From: CAZTHL01 sp964613585
GTDB lineage: Bacteria; Pseudomonadota; Alphaproteobacteria; DSM-16000; Inquilinaceae
Reading direction: 5' to 3'
DNA length: 64,000 nucleotides
Assembly: GCA_964613585.1 (NCBI GenBank)
Contig: CAZTHL010000003.1
Span: 29,328-93,327, forward strand
Shown here: piece after piece, positions 40,427 through 48,994 of the stretch
Layout of the letters: every line of letters begins with the position of its first letter
How positions within the stretch are numbered: the stretch's first letter is position 1
The notes under the pieces: model-generated
Database searches by the model: none
What the model was told of the DNA's origin: nothing
The model's input: the letters and a program-made list of their open reading frames with translations, nothing else
Position numbers and translations under genes: made by a program

Positions 40427-43400
40427 ATGCGCATCGAACGCCGCTTCACGACCGCCGGCCGGGATCCGTATGCCGCGCTCGGCTGGCGCCGGGTCACCAG
40501 CGAGATCCGCAATCCGGACGGCTCCGTCGTGTTCCGTCATGTCGACATCGAGGTGCCTGAGGCGTGGAGCCAGGTTGCTGGCGACGTCCTGGCGCAGAAG
40601 TACTTCCGCCGCGCCGGTGTGCCGGCCCGGGTTGACGGCGTTCGCGCCGTGCGGCCGGTCGACGAGCCGGGCGTGCCGGTGTGGCTGCAGCGCCGCGCCC
40701 CGGATCCTGAGCGGCTCGCCGTTCTGCCCGATGGCCGGCGTTTCGCCGGCGAGGACAGCGCGCGCGAGGTGTTCGACCGCATGGCCGGCACCTGGACCTA
40801 CTGGGGGTGGAAGGCCGGCTATTTCGACGGCGAGGCGGACGCCCGAGCCTATTTCGATGAGATGCGGGTCATGCTGGCCCGGCAGATGGACGCGCCGAGC
40901 AGCCCCCAATGGTTCACCACCGGCCTGCATTGGGCCTCCGGCATCGACGGGCCGAGCCAGGGCCACCTCTACGTTGACTTTCGGACCGGCGAGCTGGTCG
41001 CCTCCGGCAGCGCCTATGAGCACCCGCAACCGCACGCCTGTTTCATTCAGTCGGTCGCGGACGACCTCGTCAACGAGGGTGGCATCATGGACCTATGGGT
41101 CCGCGAGTCGCGCCTGTTCAAGTACGGCTCCGGCACCGGGTCGAATTTTTCCAAGCTGCGCGGCGACGGCGAGCCGCTGTCCGGCGGCGGCCGATCCTCC
41201 GGCCTGATGAGCTTCCTCAAGATCGGCGACCGCGCGGCCGGTGCCATCAAGTCGGGCGGCACCACCCGTCGTGCGGCCAAGATGGTCACCGTGGACATCG
41301 ACCATCCGGACATCGAGGCCTTCATCGACTGGAAGGCCAAGGAGGAGGAGAAGGTGGCCGCCCTGGTGGCCGGCTCGCGACTCGCCGAGCGCCACTTGAA
41401 CGCGGTCATCGCCGCCTGCCGCGAGGCGCCGGGCGCGGCCGACGACGAGAGCCGCTACGATCCACGCGCCAATCCCGAGCTGAAGCGGGCGGTGCGCGCG
41501 GCGCGGCGCGCCGAGATCCCGGCCAACGCGGTGCAGCGGGCGATCCAGGTGGCGCGCCAAGGCTACGACCGGATGGATCTGCGCACCTTCGACACGGACT
41601 GGGACTCGGAGGCGTACCTCACCGTCTCCGGCCAGAACTCGAACAATTCGGTCCGGCTAAGCAACGACTTCCTCGAGGCGGTGGGCCGGGGCGCCGACTG
41701 GACGCTCACCCGCCGCACCGACGGCGCCGCGGCCCGCACTCTGCCGGCCCGCGAGCTGTGGGAGAAGATCGGTCTCGCCGCCTGGGCCTGCGCCGATCCT
41801 GGCGTGCAGTACGACACCACCATCAACGAGTGGCACACCTGCCCGTCGAGCGGCCGGATCAACGCCTCGAACCCGTGCTCGGAATACATGTTCCTCGACG
41901 ACACGGCGTGCAATCTGGCCTCTCTCAACCTGATGCAGTTCCAGACCGAAGAGGGGGCGATTGACGTCCCGGCCTTCGAGCATGCCTGCCGCCTGTGGAC
42001 GGTCACGCTGGAGCTGGCCGTCCTCATGGCGCAATTCCCGTCTCGGGAGATTGCCCGCAATTCCTACGATTTCCGGACCCTCGGCCTCGGCTACGCCAAT
42101 ATCGGCGGGCTGCTTATGGCAAGCGGGCTGCCCTATGACAGCGACGCCGGTCGTGCCATGGCCGGAGCGCTGGCCGCGCTGATGACCGGCGTTGCCTACG
42201 CCACGTCCGCGGAGCTTGCACGGGAGCTGGGCCCCTTCCCGCGCTTCGGCGAGAACCGGGACTCCATGCTGCGGGTGGTGCGCAACCATCGACGGGCGGC
42301 GCATGGCGAAGCCGGCGGCTACGAGGGGCTGTCGGTGCCGCCGGTGCCGCTCGACGTGGCGGCCTGCCCCGATGTCGGGCTGCCCGCGGCCGCGGCCCGC
42401 GCGTGGGATCGGGCGCTCGAGCTCGGCGAGGCGCACGGATACCGCAACGCCCAGGTCTCGGTGATCGCGCCCACCGGCACCATCGGCCTCGTGATGGACT
42501 GCGACACCACCGGCGTCGAGCCGGACTTCGCGCTGGTCAAGTTCAAGAAGCTGGCCGGCGGCGGGTACTTCAAGATCATCAACAGGGCCGTGCCGGCCGC
42601 CCTGCGCGCCCTCGGCTACCACGACGCCGCGGTGGAGCAGATCGTGCGCTTCGCCGTCGGCCACGGGACGCTCGAGGGCGCGCCGGCGATCGATCACCAG
42701 GCGCTCCGCCGGAAGGGCTTCGACGACGCGGCGCTGGAGGCGGTGGAGCAGGCGCTGGCCGGCGCCTTCGACATCAAGTTCGCCTTCAACCGGTGGACCC
42801 TGGGCGAGGACTTCTGCCAGGGCGTGCTCGGCATCCCGGGCGCCATGCTGGATGACTACGGCCTCGACGTGCTCGGCTGGCTCGGCTTCTCACGGGAGGA
42901 GATCGAGGCCGCCAACACGCATGTTTGCGGCGCCATGACGCTGGAGGGTGCGCCGGGCCTGCGTCCGGAGCATTTGCCGGTGTTCGACTGCGCCAGCCCG
43001 TGTGGTCGCCAGGGCACTCGAAGCCTGTCCTGGGAGAGCCACATCCGCATGATGGCCGCAGTGCAGCCATTCATCTCTGGCGCCATCTCCAAGACCATCA
43101 ACATGCCCGGCGGCGCCACGGTGGAGGATTGCAAGCAGGCCTATCTCCTGTCGTGGCGTCTGGGGCTGAAGGCCAACGCGCTCTACCGCGATGGCTCCAA
43201 GCTGTCCCAGCCGCTGTCGGCCGCCCTGTTCGACGGCCTCGACGAGGACGCCGAGGACGAGGCGGAGGCCGTCGTGGAGGCGCCGGCGGCGGCACGGGCC
43301 ACCCTGGTCGCTGAGCGGGTGTTGGAGAGGGTGGTGGAGCGCGTGGTCGAGCGGGAACGCCCGGCCGGCCGGCGTCACCTGCCGAGCCGGCGCAAGGGAT

Positions 43401-44215
43401 ACACCCAGAAAGCCATCGTCGGCGGCCACAAGCTGTACCTGCGCACCGGAGAGTATGAGGACGGCCGGGTCGGCGAGATCTTCGTCGATATGCACAAGGA
43501 AGGCGCGGCCTTTCGCTCGCTCATGAACAACTTCGCCATCGCGGTGTCGATTGGCCTGCAATACGGCGTGCCGCTCGAGGAGTTCGTGGAGGCCTTCACG
43601 TTCACCCGCTTCGAGCCATCCGGCATGGTCAGCGGCAACGACGCGATCAAGATGGCGACCTCGATCATCGACTACATCTTCCGCGAGCTTGCCATCAGCT
43701 ATCTCGGCCGCACCGACCTGGCGCACGCCGAGCCGGACGATCTGGCCCCGGACACCCTCGGCCGCGGCCATGGCGAAGGCGATCTGCCGGAGCCGTCGGG
43801 GGCTGCCTTTCCGGAGGAGATTCGCCGCGTCACCTCGACGGGCTTTGTTCGTGGCAGTCTGCGCGTGCTCGACGGCGGGCTCGCCGGTGGCGCCGCGGCC
43901 AACGACACACGTGGCTCGGGACATGGCGGCGGCTATGTCATGTCGAACAGTGGCGTGGGGCAAGGGCAGGCTGCCGCCGCCACTGCGTCCCGGACGCCCG
44001 CCGCGCTCATGGTGGCGGCGCATCAGCCGGCGTCGTCCGGGGAGGCCGCCGGTGGCAGCCGGTGGCTGGCGTCCCCTGCCATGGAGCGGGTCCGGCAGGC
44101 CCGCGCCCAAGGCTATGAAGGCGACGCCTGTCCGGAGTGCGGAAATCTAACCTTGGTGCGCAACGGCACTTGCCAGAAATGCGACACCTGCGGGACCACC
44201 ACCGGCTGCAGTTGA
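40427..44215 (+). CDS. nrdJ: NrdJ, class II (adenosylcobalamin-dependent) ribonucleoside-diphosphate reductase
   Basis: A 1262-residue single-polypeptide reductase that makes deoxyribonucleotides using coenzyme B12, so growth would not need an NrdB radical subunit. The active-site loop NPCSEYMFLDDTACNLASLN is at about residue 482, with the cysteine and glutamate used in catalysis. Further blocks are SVIAPTGTIGLVMDCDTTGV and SKTINMPGGATVEDC. A charged linker rich in V/E/R (about 945-985) leads to a C-terminal domain ending in a zinc ribbon, CPECGNLTLVRNGTC and CDTCG. Full length, no frameshift. Confidence 0.96.
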   Translation: MRIERRFTTAGRDPYAALGWRRVTSEIRNPDGSVVFRHVDIEVPEAWSQVAGDVLAQKYFRRAGVPARVDGVRAVRPVDEPGVPVWLQRRAPDPERLAVLPDGRRFAGEDSAREVFDRMAGTWTYWGWKAGYFDGEADARAYFDEMRVMLARQMDAPSSPQWFTTGLHWASGIDGPSQGHLYVDFRTGELVASGSAYEHPQPHACFIQSVADDLVNEGGIMDLWVRESRLFKYGSGTGSNFSKLRGDGEPLSGGGRSSGLMSFLKIGDRAAGAIKSGGTTRRAAKMVTVDIDHPDIEAFIDWKAKEEEKVAALVAGSRLAERHLNAVIAACREAPGAADDESRYDPRANPELKRAVRAARRAEIPANAVQRAIQVARQGYDRMDLRTFDTDWDSEAYLTVSGQNSNNSVRLSNDFLEAVGRGADWTLTRRTDGAAARTLPARELWEKIGLAAWACADPGVQYDTTINEWHTCPSSGRINASNPCSEYMFLDDTACNLASLNLMQFQTEEGAIDVPAFEHACRLWTVTLELAVLMAQFPSREIARNSYDFRTLGLGYANIGGLLMASGLPYDSDAGRAMAGALAALMTGVAYATSAELARELGPFPRFGENRDSMLRVVRNHRRAAHGEAGGYEGLSVPPVPLDVAACPDVGLPAAAARAWDRALELGEAHGYRNAQVSVIAPTGTIGLVMDCDTTGVEPDFALVKFKKLAGGGYFKIINRAVPAALRALGYHDAAVEQIVRFAVGHGTLEGAPAIDHQALRRKGFDDAALEAVEQALAGAFDIKFAFNRWTLGEDFCQGVLGIPGAMLDDYGLDVLGWLGFSREEIEAANTHVCGAMTLEGAPGLRPEHLPVFDCASPCGRQGTRSLSWESHIRMMAAVQPFISGAISKTINMPGGATVEDCKQAYLLSWRLGLKANALYRDGSKLSQPLSAALFDGLDEDAEDEAEAVVEAPAAARATLVAERVLERVVERVVERERPAGRRHLPSRRKGYTQKAIVGGHKLYLRTGEYEDGRVGEIFVDMHKEGAAFRSLMNNFAIAVSIGLQYGVPLEEFVEAFTFTRFEPSGMVSGNDAIKMATSIIDYIFRELAISYLGRTDLAHAEPDDLAPDTLGRGHGEGDLPEPSGAAFPEEIRRVTSTGFVRGSLRVLDGGLAGGAAANDTRGSGHGGGYVMSNSGVGQGQAAAATASRTPAALMVAAHQPASSGEAAGGSRWLASPAMERVRQARAQGYEGDACPECGNLTLVRNGTCQKCDTCGTTTGCS

Positions 44216-44321
44216 CGCCGATGGCCGCGTCACGTCGCCTTGAGCTCCGTAAGGGCATCGCGCGCCGTGCCAACGGCGCCACTCGCCCGCATAGGGCAAG
44301 CAGCGGCGTCGGCGTGGCCGA

Positions 44322-44438
44322 TCAGTGATGGCCGTGCTCTTCCTCCTCGCGGAGGCGGCGGCCCAGATGCCGCTCCAGCAGCGCATCCTTGTGCTGCAGA
44401 TGCCACCTTCTGACGATCAGACGGACCAGGCTCTTCAT
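44322..44438 (-). CDS. Small protein, 38 residues, unrecognised (sORF2)
   Basis: A 38-codon frame, MKSLVRLIVRRWHLQH... ending in an acidic and His-rich EEEEHGHH tail. It is supported by GGGAGGAAG with five bases before the ATG, one of the best ribosome-binding sites in the window. Its ATG overlaps the stop of another tiny frame (44435-44518) as ATGA. No homologue recognised. The Arg/His-rich amphipathic helix could bind nucleic acid or membrane; this is speculation. Confidence 0.5.
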   Translation of the reverse strand: MKSLVRLIVRRWHLQHKDALLERHLGRRLREEEEHGHH

Positions 44439-44518
44439 GTCTTCCTCCCTTGTGGATTTGCTTTGGCGGACGCCTGAACGGCGATCCGCGATCGCACGAT
44501 ACGCCGATTCGGAGGCAC
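44435..44518 (-). CDS. Tiny candidate gene, 27 residues, unrecognised (sORF1)
   Basis: A GTG-initiated frame with AGGAGG five bases upstream. The product starts MPPNRRIVRSRIAVQA and is strongly basic. Its TGA stop overlaps the ATG of the 38-residue gene downstream (ATGA), the usual sign of coupling. The Shine-Dalgarno lies in a perfect 6-bp hairpin (44524-44541). It may be a leader peptide rather than a functional protein. Confidence 0.35.
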   Translation of the reverse strand: MPPNRRIVRSRIAVQASAKANPQGRKT

Positions 44519-44523
44519 CTATA

Positions 44524-44541
44524 CCTCCTGATGAAAGGAGG
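44524..44541. promoter_or_regulatory. Palindrome placing AGGAGG before start codons on both strands
   Basis: CCTCCT-GATGAA-AGGAGG is a perfect 6-bp stem. On the minus strand its AGGAGG precedes the GTG of the 27-residue frame by 5 bases; on the plus strand it precedes an ATG at 44546 by 4 bases. Each transcript could hide its own ribosome-binding site. The plus frame from 44546 runs antisense through the next gene and is not called. Confidence 0.45.
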
Positions 44542-44818
44542 CGCCATGCCCAACGGCCTACGTCTTCTGTCGATCGCCGCGCAGGCCACTGACCGAATGA
44601 ACGAAGCGGCGCCTCCGTCGTTCCAATCGGTGGGCCCGACGCCCTGCGGCAGGGAAGCCTATCGGCCCCCCGGCCCGCAGCGAGGGCCGAATACCAGCGA
44701 GCCCATGGCTTCAGCCACTGGCTCGCGACGGCGCGCCCGCGCGGCACCGGGCCGGCTGGCGCGCCCGCAGCCGAGCCGACGAGCCCTCTTGTCGGCTCGG
44801 CGGCACGACGTCCTTCGG
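44542..44818. other. Intergenic stretch upstream of the small genes
   Basis: About 280 bases between the SD palindrome and the end of the GhrA-type gene. It should hold the promoter for the two tiny minus-strand genes. It includes an imperfect inverted repeat around GCCGACGAG...CTTGTCGGC near 44772-44800, which could be a terminator-like hairpin for the GhrA-type gene. Nothing else is supported. Confidence 0.3.
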
Positions 44819-45748
44819 TCAATAGCCCCGAGCCCGGTCGATCAGATGACATGGCGGCAGGCCGGCCTCGACACGGCGGATGCCGTCGACGACCAGACGG
44901 GCGCGGCTGGGGCGGCTCGACAGGCTGGCCATATGCGGGGTGACGGTGACCCGCGGATGCTGCCAGAACGGATGATCCGGCGGCAGGGGCTCCTCGGCGA
45001 ACACGTCCAGCACCGCATGGCCGAGTTGGCCGTCGTCGAGCGCCGCCAGCAGGTCGGAGTCGATCAGGTGGCCGCCGCGCGCCGCGTTGACGAGACCGGC
45101 CCCCTCCGGCAACGCGGCGAAGGCGCGGGCATCGAGAATTCCGGCCGTCTCGGCGGTGAGCGGCAGCAGGCAGACCAGTATCTGGCTTCGAGCGAGAAAC
45201 GGCATCAGTTCGTTCGCCCCACTAAAGCCGGTCAGGTCGTCACCCTCACGACGTCTCCTCGACCAGCCGGCGGCGTCGAAGCCGAGCGTGGCGAGCGCTC
45301 GCGCCGCGGCGCCGCCCAGCACGCCCATGCCCATCACGCCGACTCGTCGCTCGCCGGCGACCGGCACGCGCGGCGCCTGCCAGCGCGTCTCTGCCTGAGC
45401 GCGAAGGATCGCCGGCCAGTTCCGATGCAGGTACAGCACGGCCAAGCACACATATTCAGTCATGCGCTGCGTCAGCTCGGGATCGACCACCCGGCTGATC
45501 GGCAGTCCGGCCGGGACCGTTGGGTCCGCCAGGATATGGTCGCAGCCGGCGCCGAGGGAGAAGATCGCCTTAAGCTTCGGCAGTCCGGCGAGCAGCCCCC
45601 TCGGCGGCTGCCAGACATAGGCGTAGTCGATTTCCGCAGCGCGACCGGCATCGGGCCAGACTCGCAGCTCGAGCGCCGGATCAATCGCGCGAAAGGCATC
45701 CACCCAGCGATCCGGCGCATCCGGCACCACCAGCAGCAGGCACGGCAT
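44819..45748 (-). CDS. ghrA: GhrA-type 2-hydroxyacid dehydrogenase (glyoxylate/hydroxypyruvate reductase A)
   Basis: A 309-residue NAD(P)H-dependent D-2-hydroxyacid dehydrogenase, the typical GhrA length. The Rossmann loop is VGVMGMGVLGGAAARAL. The catalytic Arg is in NAARGGHLID, the Glu in DVFAEEPLPPDHP and the His in VTPHMAS. It should reduce glyoxylate to glycolate or hydroxypyruvate to glycerate. The ATG at 45748 has GGAGGA upstream and matches family starts. A glycolate oxidase subunit gene (glcF) lies 0.9 kb away, a possible functional link. Confidence 0.93.
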   Translation of the reverse strand: MPCLLLVVPDAPDRWVDAFRAIDPALELRVWPDAGRAAEIDYAYVWQPPRGLLAGLPKLKAIFSLGAGCDHILADPTVPAGLPISRVVDPELTQRMTEYVCLAVLYLHRNWPAILRAQAETRWQAPRVPVAGERRVGVMGMGVLGGAAARALATLGFDAAGWSRRRREGDDLTGFSGANELMPFLARSQILVCLLPLTAETAGILDARAFAALPEGAGLVNAARGGHLIDSDLLAALDDGQLGHAVLDVFAEEPLPPDHPFWQHPRVTVTPHMASLSSRPSRARLVVDGIRRVEAGLPPCHLIDRARGY

Positions 45749-45906
45749 GCCGTTCTCCTCCGTGCTCAGCGGCTCGCCATCCGACGCGCCGACCGTTACC
45801 ATGTCGCACAGGCATTCCCTGCCCATTGAGCGGATTGCCGGATAGTCTGTGGACGCAGCATCGGGAAGCCGCCCCCATGCGGCTGCGCCTTGACGAGAGA
45901 GAGACC

Positions 45907-46365
45907 ATGCGAACGCTGCTGACGGCAATCGTGCTTGCGATCCTGTCGATCCTTCCTGCTCAGGCGCAGGAAGGCCTAGTCATCCGCGACAGCGACTATG
46001 GGGTCGCCGAGACCGCCGACCGCCTGGTATCCATCCTGGAGGAGAACGACGTCACGGTCATGGCTCGGGTCGACCATGCCGCCAACGCCGAGCGTGTCGG
46101 CCTGGAGCTGCCGCCGACCGTCCTCGTGATTTTCGGCAACCCGCGGATCGGCACCCCGCTGATGCAGGCGGAACGAACCGTCGGCATCGACCTGCCGCAG
46201 AAGGCGCTTGTCTGGCAGGAGGACGACGGCACGGTGCGCCTTGCCTACAACACCGCCGAGCACTTGGCCGATCGGCACGGCATCACCGGCCGTGACGAGG
46301 CGCTGCAGCGGCTGGCCGGTGCGCTCAACCGCTTCACCGCGCACGCGGTCGGCGCCTCGGACTAG
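45907..46365 (+). CDS. DUF302 domain protein, secreted
   Basis: A 152-residue protein with a signal peptide (MRTLLTAIVLAILSILPAQA, cleavage before QEG) and a DUF302 domain: ETADRLVSILEENDVTVMAR, VDHAANAERVGLELPPTVLV and FGNPRIGTPLMQAERTVGID. DUF302 proteins are periplasmic or membrane-anchored; their function is unknown. GAGAGAGAG precedes the ATG. It is divergent from ghrA and 10 bases before a small membrane protein gene. Confidence 0.9.
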   Translation: MRTLLTAIVLAILSILPAQAQEGLVIRDSDYGVAETADRLVSILEENDVTVMARVDHAANAERVGLELPPTVLVIFGNPRIGTPLMQAERTVGIDLPQKALVWQEDDGTVRLAYNTAEHLADRHGITGRDEALQRLAGALNRFTAHAVGASD

Positions 46366-46375
46366 GCTTGAAGCG

Positions 46376-46612
46376 ATGGCCATGACCGACGACACCGCCG
46401 ACACCACCTCTCCCGAACCGGAGCCCGCGGACGGAGCCAGCAAGCCCAAGCGGACCGACCGGCTCGACCTGCTTGGCTGGGTCTCTCTCAATGCCGCGCT
46501 CGCTACGCTGCTGGTCGCCCTGATCTGGGGGTTCCGCGGCCTTTTCGTGGTCGCCCTGGTCCTGACACCGGTGGTGCTCGGGGCGCTGGTGCTGATCAGC
46601 CGAGGCCGCTGA
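46376..46612 (+). CDS. Small membrane protein, 78 residues, unrecognised
   Basis: A hydrophilic acidic N-terminus (DDTADTTSPEPEPADGA), then a basic KPKRTDRLD and two hydrophobic segments (about 31-48 and 52-74) separated by a tryptophan/glycine turn. It probably forms a helical hairpin in the inner membrane. It lies between DUF302 and glcF with short gaps on each side. The ATG at 46382 is an alternative start. No family recognised. Confidence 0.6.
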   Translation: MAMTDDTADTTSPEPEPADGASKPKRTDRLDLLGWVSLNAALATLLVALIWGFRGLFVVALVLTPVVLGALVLISRGR

Positions 46613-46625
46613 GCCGTCGAACCCT

Positions 46626-48005
46626 TTGGCGGAAAGGGGGCCGCCGCTGCAGACCCATTTCACCCTCGCCCAGCTCGCCGATGCCGCCATGGCGGAATCG
46701 GAGCGCATCCTGCGCAGCTGCGTCCACTGCGGCTTCTGTCTGGCCACCTGCCCGACCTACGTCCTTCTCGGCGACGAGCTCGACAGTCCCCGTGGCCGCA
46801 TCTACCTCATCAAGGACATGCTGGAGCGGGACCGGCCGGCCTCCGCCGCAACGGTCAAGCATCTTGATCGGTGCCTGACCTGCCAGTCCTGCATGACCAC
46901 CTGCCCCTCGGGCGTCCACTATCTGCATCTGGTCGATCACGCCCGGGTCCATGTCGAGCGGACCTACAAGCGGCCGTTCCGGGAGCGCTGGGTGCGCCGG
47001 CTGCTTGCCTCAACCCTCCCCTATCCCCGGCGCGTGCGACTCGCGCTGCTCGGTGCAACGGCCGTTCGGCCTGCCGCGCGCCTGCTGCCCGCGGCGCTCA
47101 GGCCCATGCTGGCGCTGGCGCCCCGACCGTTGCCGCCGCCGAGCCCGGTCGATCGGCCTCAGGTAATCCCGGCCGAGGGGCCGCGCCGGCTCCGCGTGGC
47201 CCTGCTCAACGGCTGCGCCCAGCAGGTGGTCGATCCATCGATCAACGAGGCCACCGTCCGCCTGCTTGCCCGCCACGGCGCCGAGGTGGTGGTGGCACGG
47301 GGCGCCGGCTGCTGCGGTGCCCTCACCCACCATATGGGCCGCGGGGCCGACGCCCATGCCGCTGCCAAGGCCAACATCGTCGCCTGGGAGCGCGAACTGG
47401 CCGAGCACGGTGGTCGAGGCCTCGACGCCGTGGTCATCAACACCTCGGGCTGCGGCACGACCGTCAAGGACTACGGCTTTCTTATGCGTACCGATCGGGC
47501 GTGGGCGCGCCGTGCCGCCGAGATCGCGGCATTGGCGCGCGACGTCACCGAGGTGATGGCCCAGCTCGGCCTGAAGCCCACGACGCTCGCGGCCGGCGGG
47601 CTGACCGTCGCCTATCATTCGGCCTGCTCGATGCAGCACGGCCAGCGCATCGAGGATCCCCCGCGGGCCCTTCTGCGCGCCGCCGGCTTCACCGTTGTCG
47701 AGGTGCCGGACGGTCATCTCTGCTGTGGCTCCGCCGGCGTCTACAACCTGTTGCAGCCGGAGCTTGCCGGCTGGCTGCGCCAGCGCAAGGCGGCCGCCAT
47801 CGACCGGACTGGTGCGGATCTCGTCGCCACCGGCAATCTCGGCTGCATCACTCAGTTGGCCGGCGCCACCCGGCTGCCGCTGATGCACACGGCGCATCTG
47901 CTGGACTGGGCCACCGGCGGCCCGGTGCCGGAACGGCTTCCGCTTGGACTGGCCGGGCGCGCGGCCAATCCGGGCGAGCGAGCGCCGGCCCGGATGACGG
48001 GATAG
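46626..48005 (+). CDS. glcF: GlcF, glycolate oxidase iron-sulfur subunit
   Basis: Up to 459 residues. Two ferredoxin-like [4Fe-4S] motifs, CVHCGFCLATCPTY and CLTCQSCMTTCPSG, are followed by two CCG domains (GAGCCGALTHHMG and GHLCCGSAGVYNLLQPELA). GlcF passes electrons from glycolate oxidation to the respiratory chain. The only standard start is TTG 46626, which has no ribosome-binding site. The conserved MQTHF start of homologues corresponds to CTG CAG ACC at 46647, preceded by AAGGGGG. The usual partners glcD and glcE are not in the window. Confidence 0.93.
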   Translation: MAERGPPLQTHFTLAQLADAAMAESERILRSCVHCGFCLATCPTYVLLGDELDSPRGRIYLIKDMLERDRPASAATVKHLDRCLTCQSCMTTCPSGVHYLHLVDHARVHVERTYKRPFRERWVRRLLASTLPYPRRVRLALLGATAVRPAARLLPAALRPMLALAPRPLPPPSPVDRPQVIPAEGPRRLRVALLNGCAQQVVDPSINEATVRLLARHGAEVVVARGAGCCGALTHHMGRGADAHAAAKANIVAWERELAEHGGRGLDAVVINTSGCGTTVKDYGFLMRTDRAWARRAAEIAALARDVTEVMAQLGLKPTTLAAGGLTVAYHSACSMQHGQRIEDPPRALLRAAGFTVVEVPDGHLCCGSAGVYNLLQPELAGWLRQRKAAAIDRTGADLVATGNLGCITQLAGATRLPLMHTAHLLDWATGGPVPERLPLGLAGRAANPGERAPARMTG

Positions 48006-48011
48006 CCGCCG

Positions 48012-48051
48012 CCGGGCCGGCCGGGGCCGTTCGCGTGAGCCGGAAACGCTC
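48012..48051. repeat. Dispersed intergenic palindromic element, copy C (half copy)
   Basis: Only one arm: GCCGGGCCGGCCGGGG, then GTGAGCCGGAAACGCTC, ending at 48051. It sits just after the glcF stop (48005). The other terminal repeat is absent, so this is a truncated or degenerate copy. Confidence 0.5.
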
Positions 48052-48187
48052 CAAATCAGTCGGATTAGGCTGAAAGTCGGAACAAGCGTGCGCCTTGGCC
48101 CGGCCAAACCGACAATTCAGCCGTCCGTGCCGCCCTGGTCGAGCAGAATTTCACAGTTTGGCCGATCTCCGCACACCCGGAAGACTG

Positions 48188-48994
48188 CTAGAACGGATCC
48201 TCGACGCACGGCACCGAGGCGTCGAAACCGAACCATTTGATGCTGAGCTCGGTCAGCGTGCCGTCCCGGTAGGCGTCGCAGATCGCCTCGTCGAACCGCG
48301 CCTTCAGGGCCTCGTCCTCCTGACGCAGGCCGACCCCCATGCCCTCGCCGAGCAGCGGATAGTCGGCGCCCACGAGGCCCGGCCCGGCCACGGCAAAGTC
48401 CGCGCCCTCCTCGGAGTCGAGGAACGTGGTCCAGGCGAAGGCATCGGCGACACCGGCGTCGATGCGCCCCGCCACGAGGTCGAGCTGGAGCTGCTCCTGG
48501 GTGTCGTAGAGGCGAACATCCGCCTCAGGCGCCTGCTGCTCCAGCAGGTCCTGGAAGATGGTCGCCACCTGGACGCCGACGGTGAGCTCGCCGAGGGCGT
48601 CAAGCAGGGCGTCACCGGTCTCGGCCTGCTGCAGATCCGCATCGGCTGGCGCAACCGCCACCACCGGCGTGGTGACATAGGCGCGCGAGAACGCGATGCG
48701 CTCCTTGCGCTCCTCGGTGACGTTCATCGCCGCCATGATGGCGTCGTAGCGGCCGTTGAGCAGCGCCGGAATGATGCCGTCCCAGTCCTGCGCAACGAAC
48801 GCGCATTCGGCCTCCATCCGGCGGCAGAGATCCCGGGCGAGGTCGATCTCGTAGCCGGCAAGCTCGCCGGCACTGTCGGTCAGGTTGAACGGCGGGTAGG
48901 CGCCCTCGGTGCCGATGCGCACGGTATCCTGGGCGTGGCCGGGAGCCGCGGCCAGAGCCAGGGCCGAGGCGGCGAGCATGAGCCTGGGTATCAC
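48188..48994 (-). CDS. Periplasmic polar amino-acid-binding protein (SBP_bac_3, lysine/arginine/ornithine type)
   Basis: A 268-residue solute-binding protein. A signal peptide (LMLAASALALAAAPGHA) is followed by TVRIGTEGAYPPFNLTDSAG, the classic SBP family 3 opening, and GYEIDLARDLCRRMEAEC, DGIIPALLNGRYDAIMAAM and ITEER-like VTEERKERIAFSRAYV. It should deliver a polar amino acid to an ABC importer. No permease or ATPase gene is adjacent, so it is an orphan binding protein. The upstream 437 bases include repeat copy D. Confidence 0.92.
   Translation of the reverse strand: MIPRLMLAASALALAAAPGHAQDTVRIGTEGAYPPFNLTDSAGELAGYEIDLARDLCRRMEAECAFVAQDWDGIIPALLNGRYDAIMAAMNVTEERKERIAFSRAYVTTPVVAVAPADADLQQAETGDALLDALGELTVGVQVATIFQDLLEQQAPEADVRLYDTQEQLQLDLVAGRIDAGVADAFAWTTFLDSEEGADFAVAGPGLVGADYPLLGEGMGVGLRQEDEALKARFDEAICDAYRDGTLTELSIKWFGFDASVPCVEDPF

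Noticed and set aside
44546..45829. Plus-strand frame with strong AGGAGG site running to 45829
   Set aside because: Most of it is antisense to the well-supported GhrA-type gene and its sequence is not protein-like; a short peptide is possible but unsupported.
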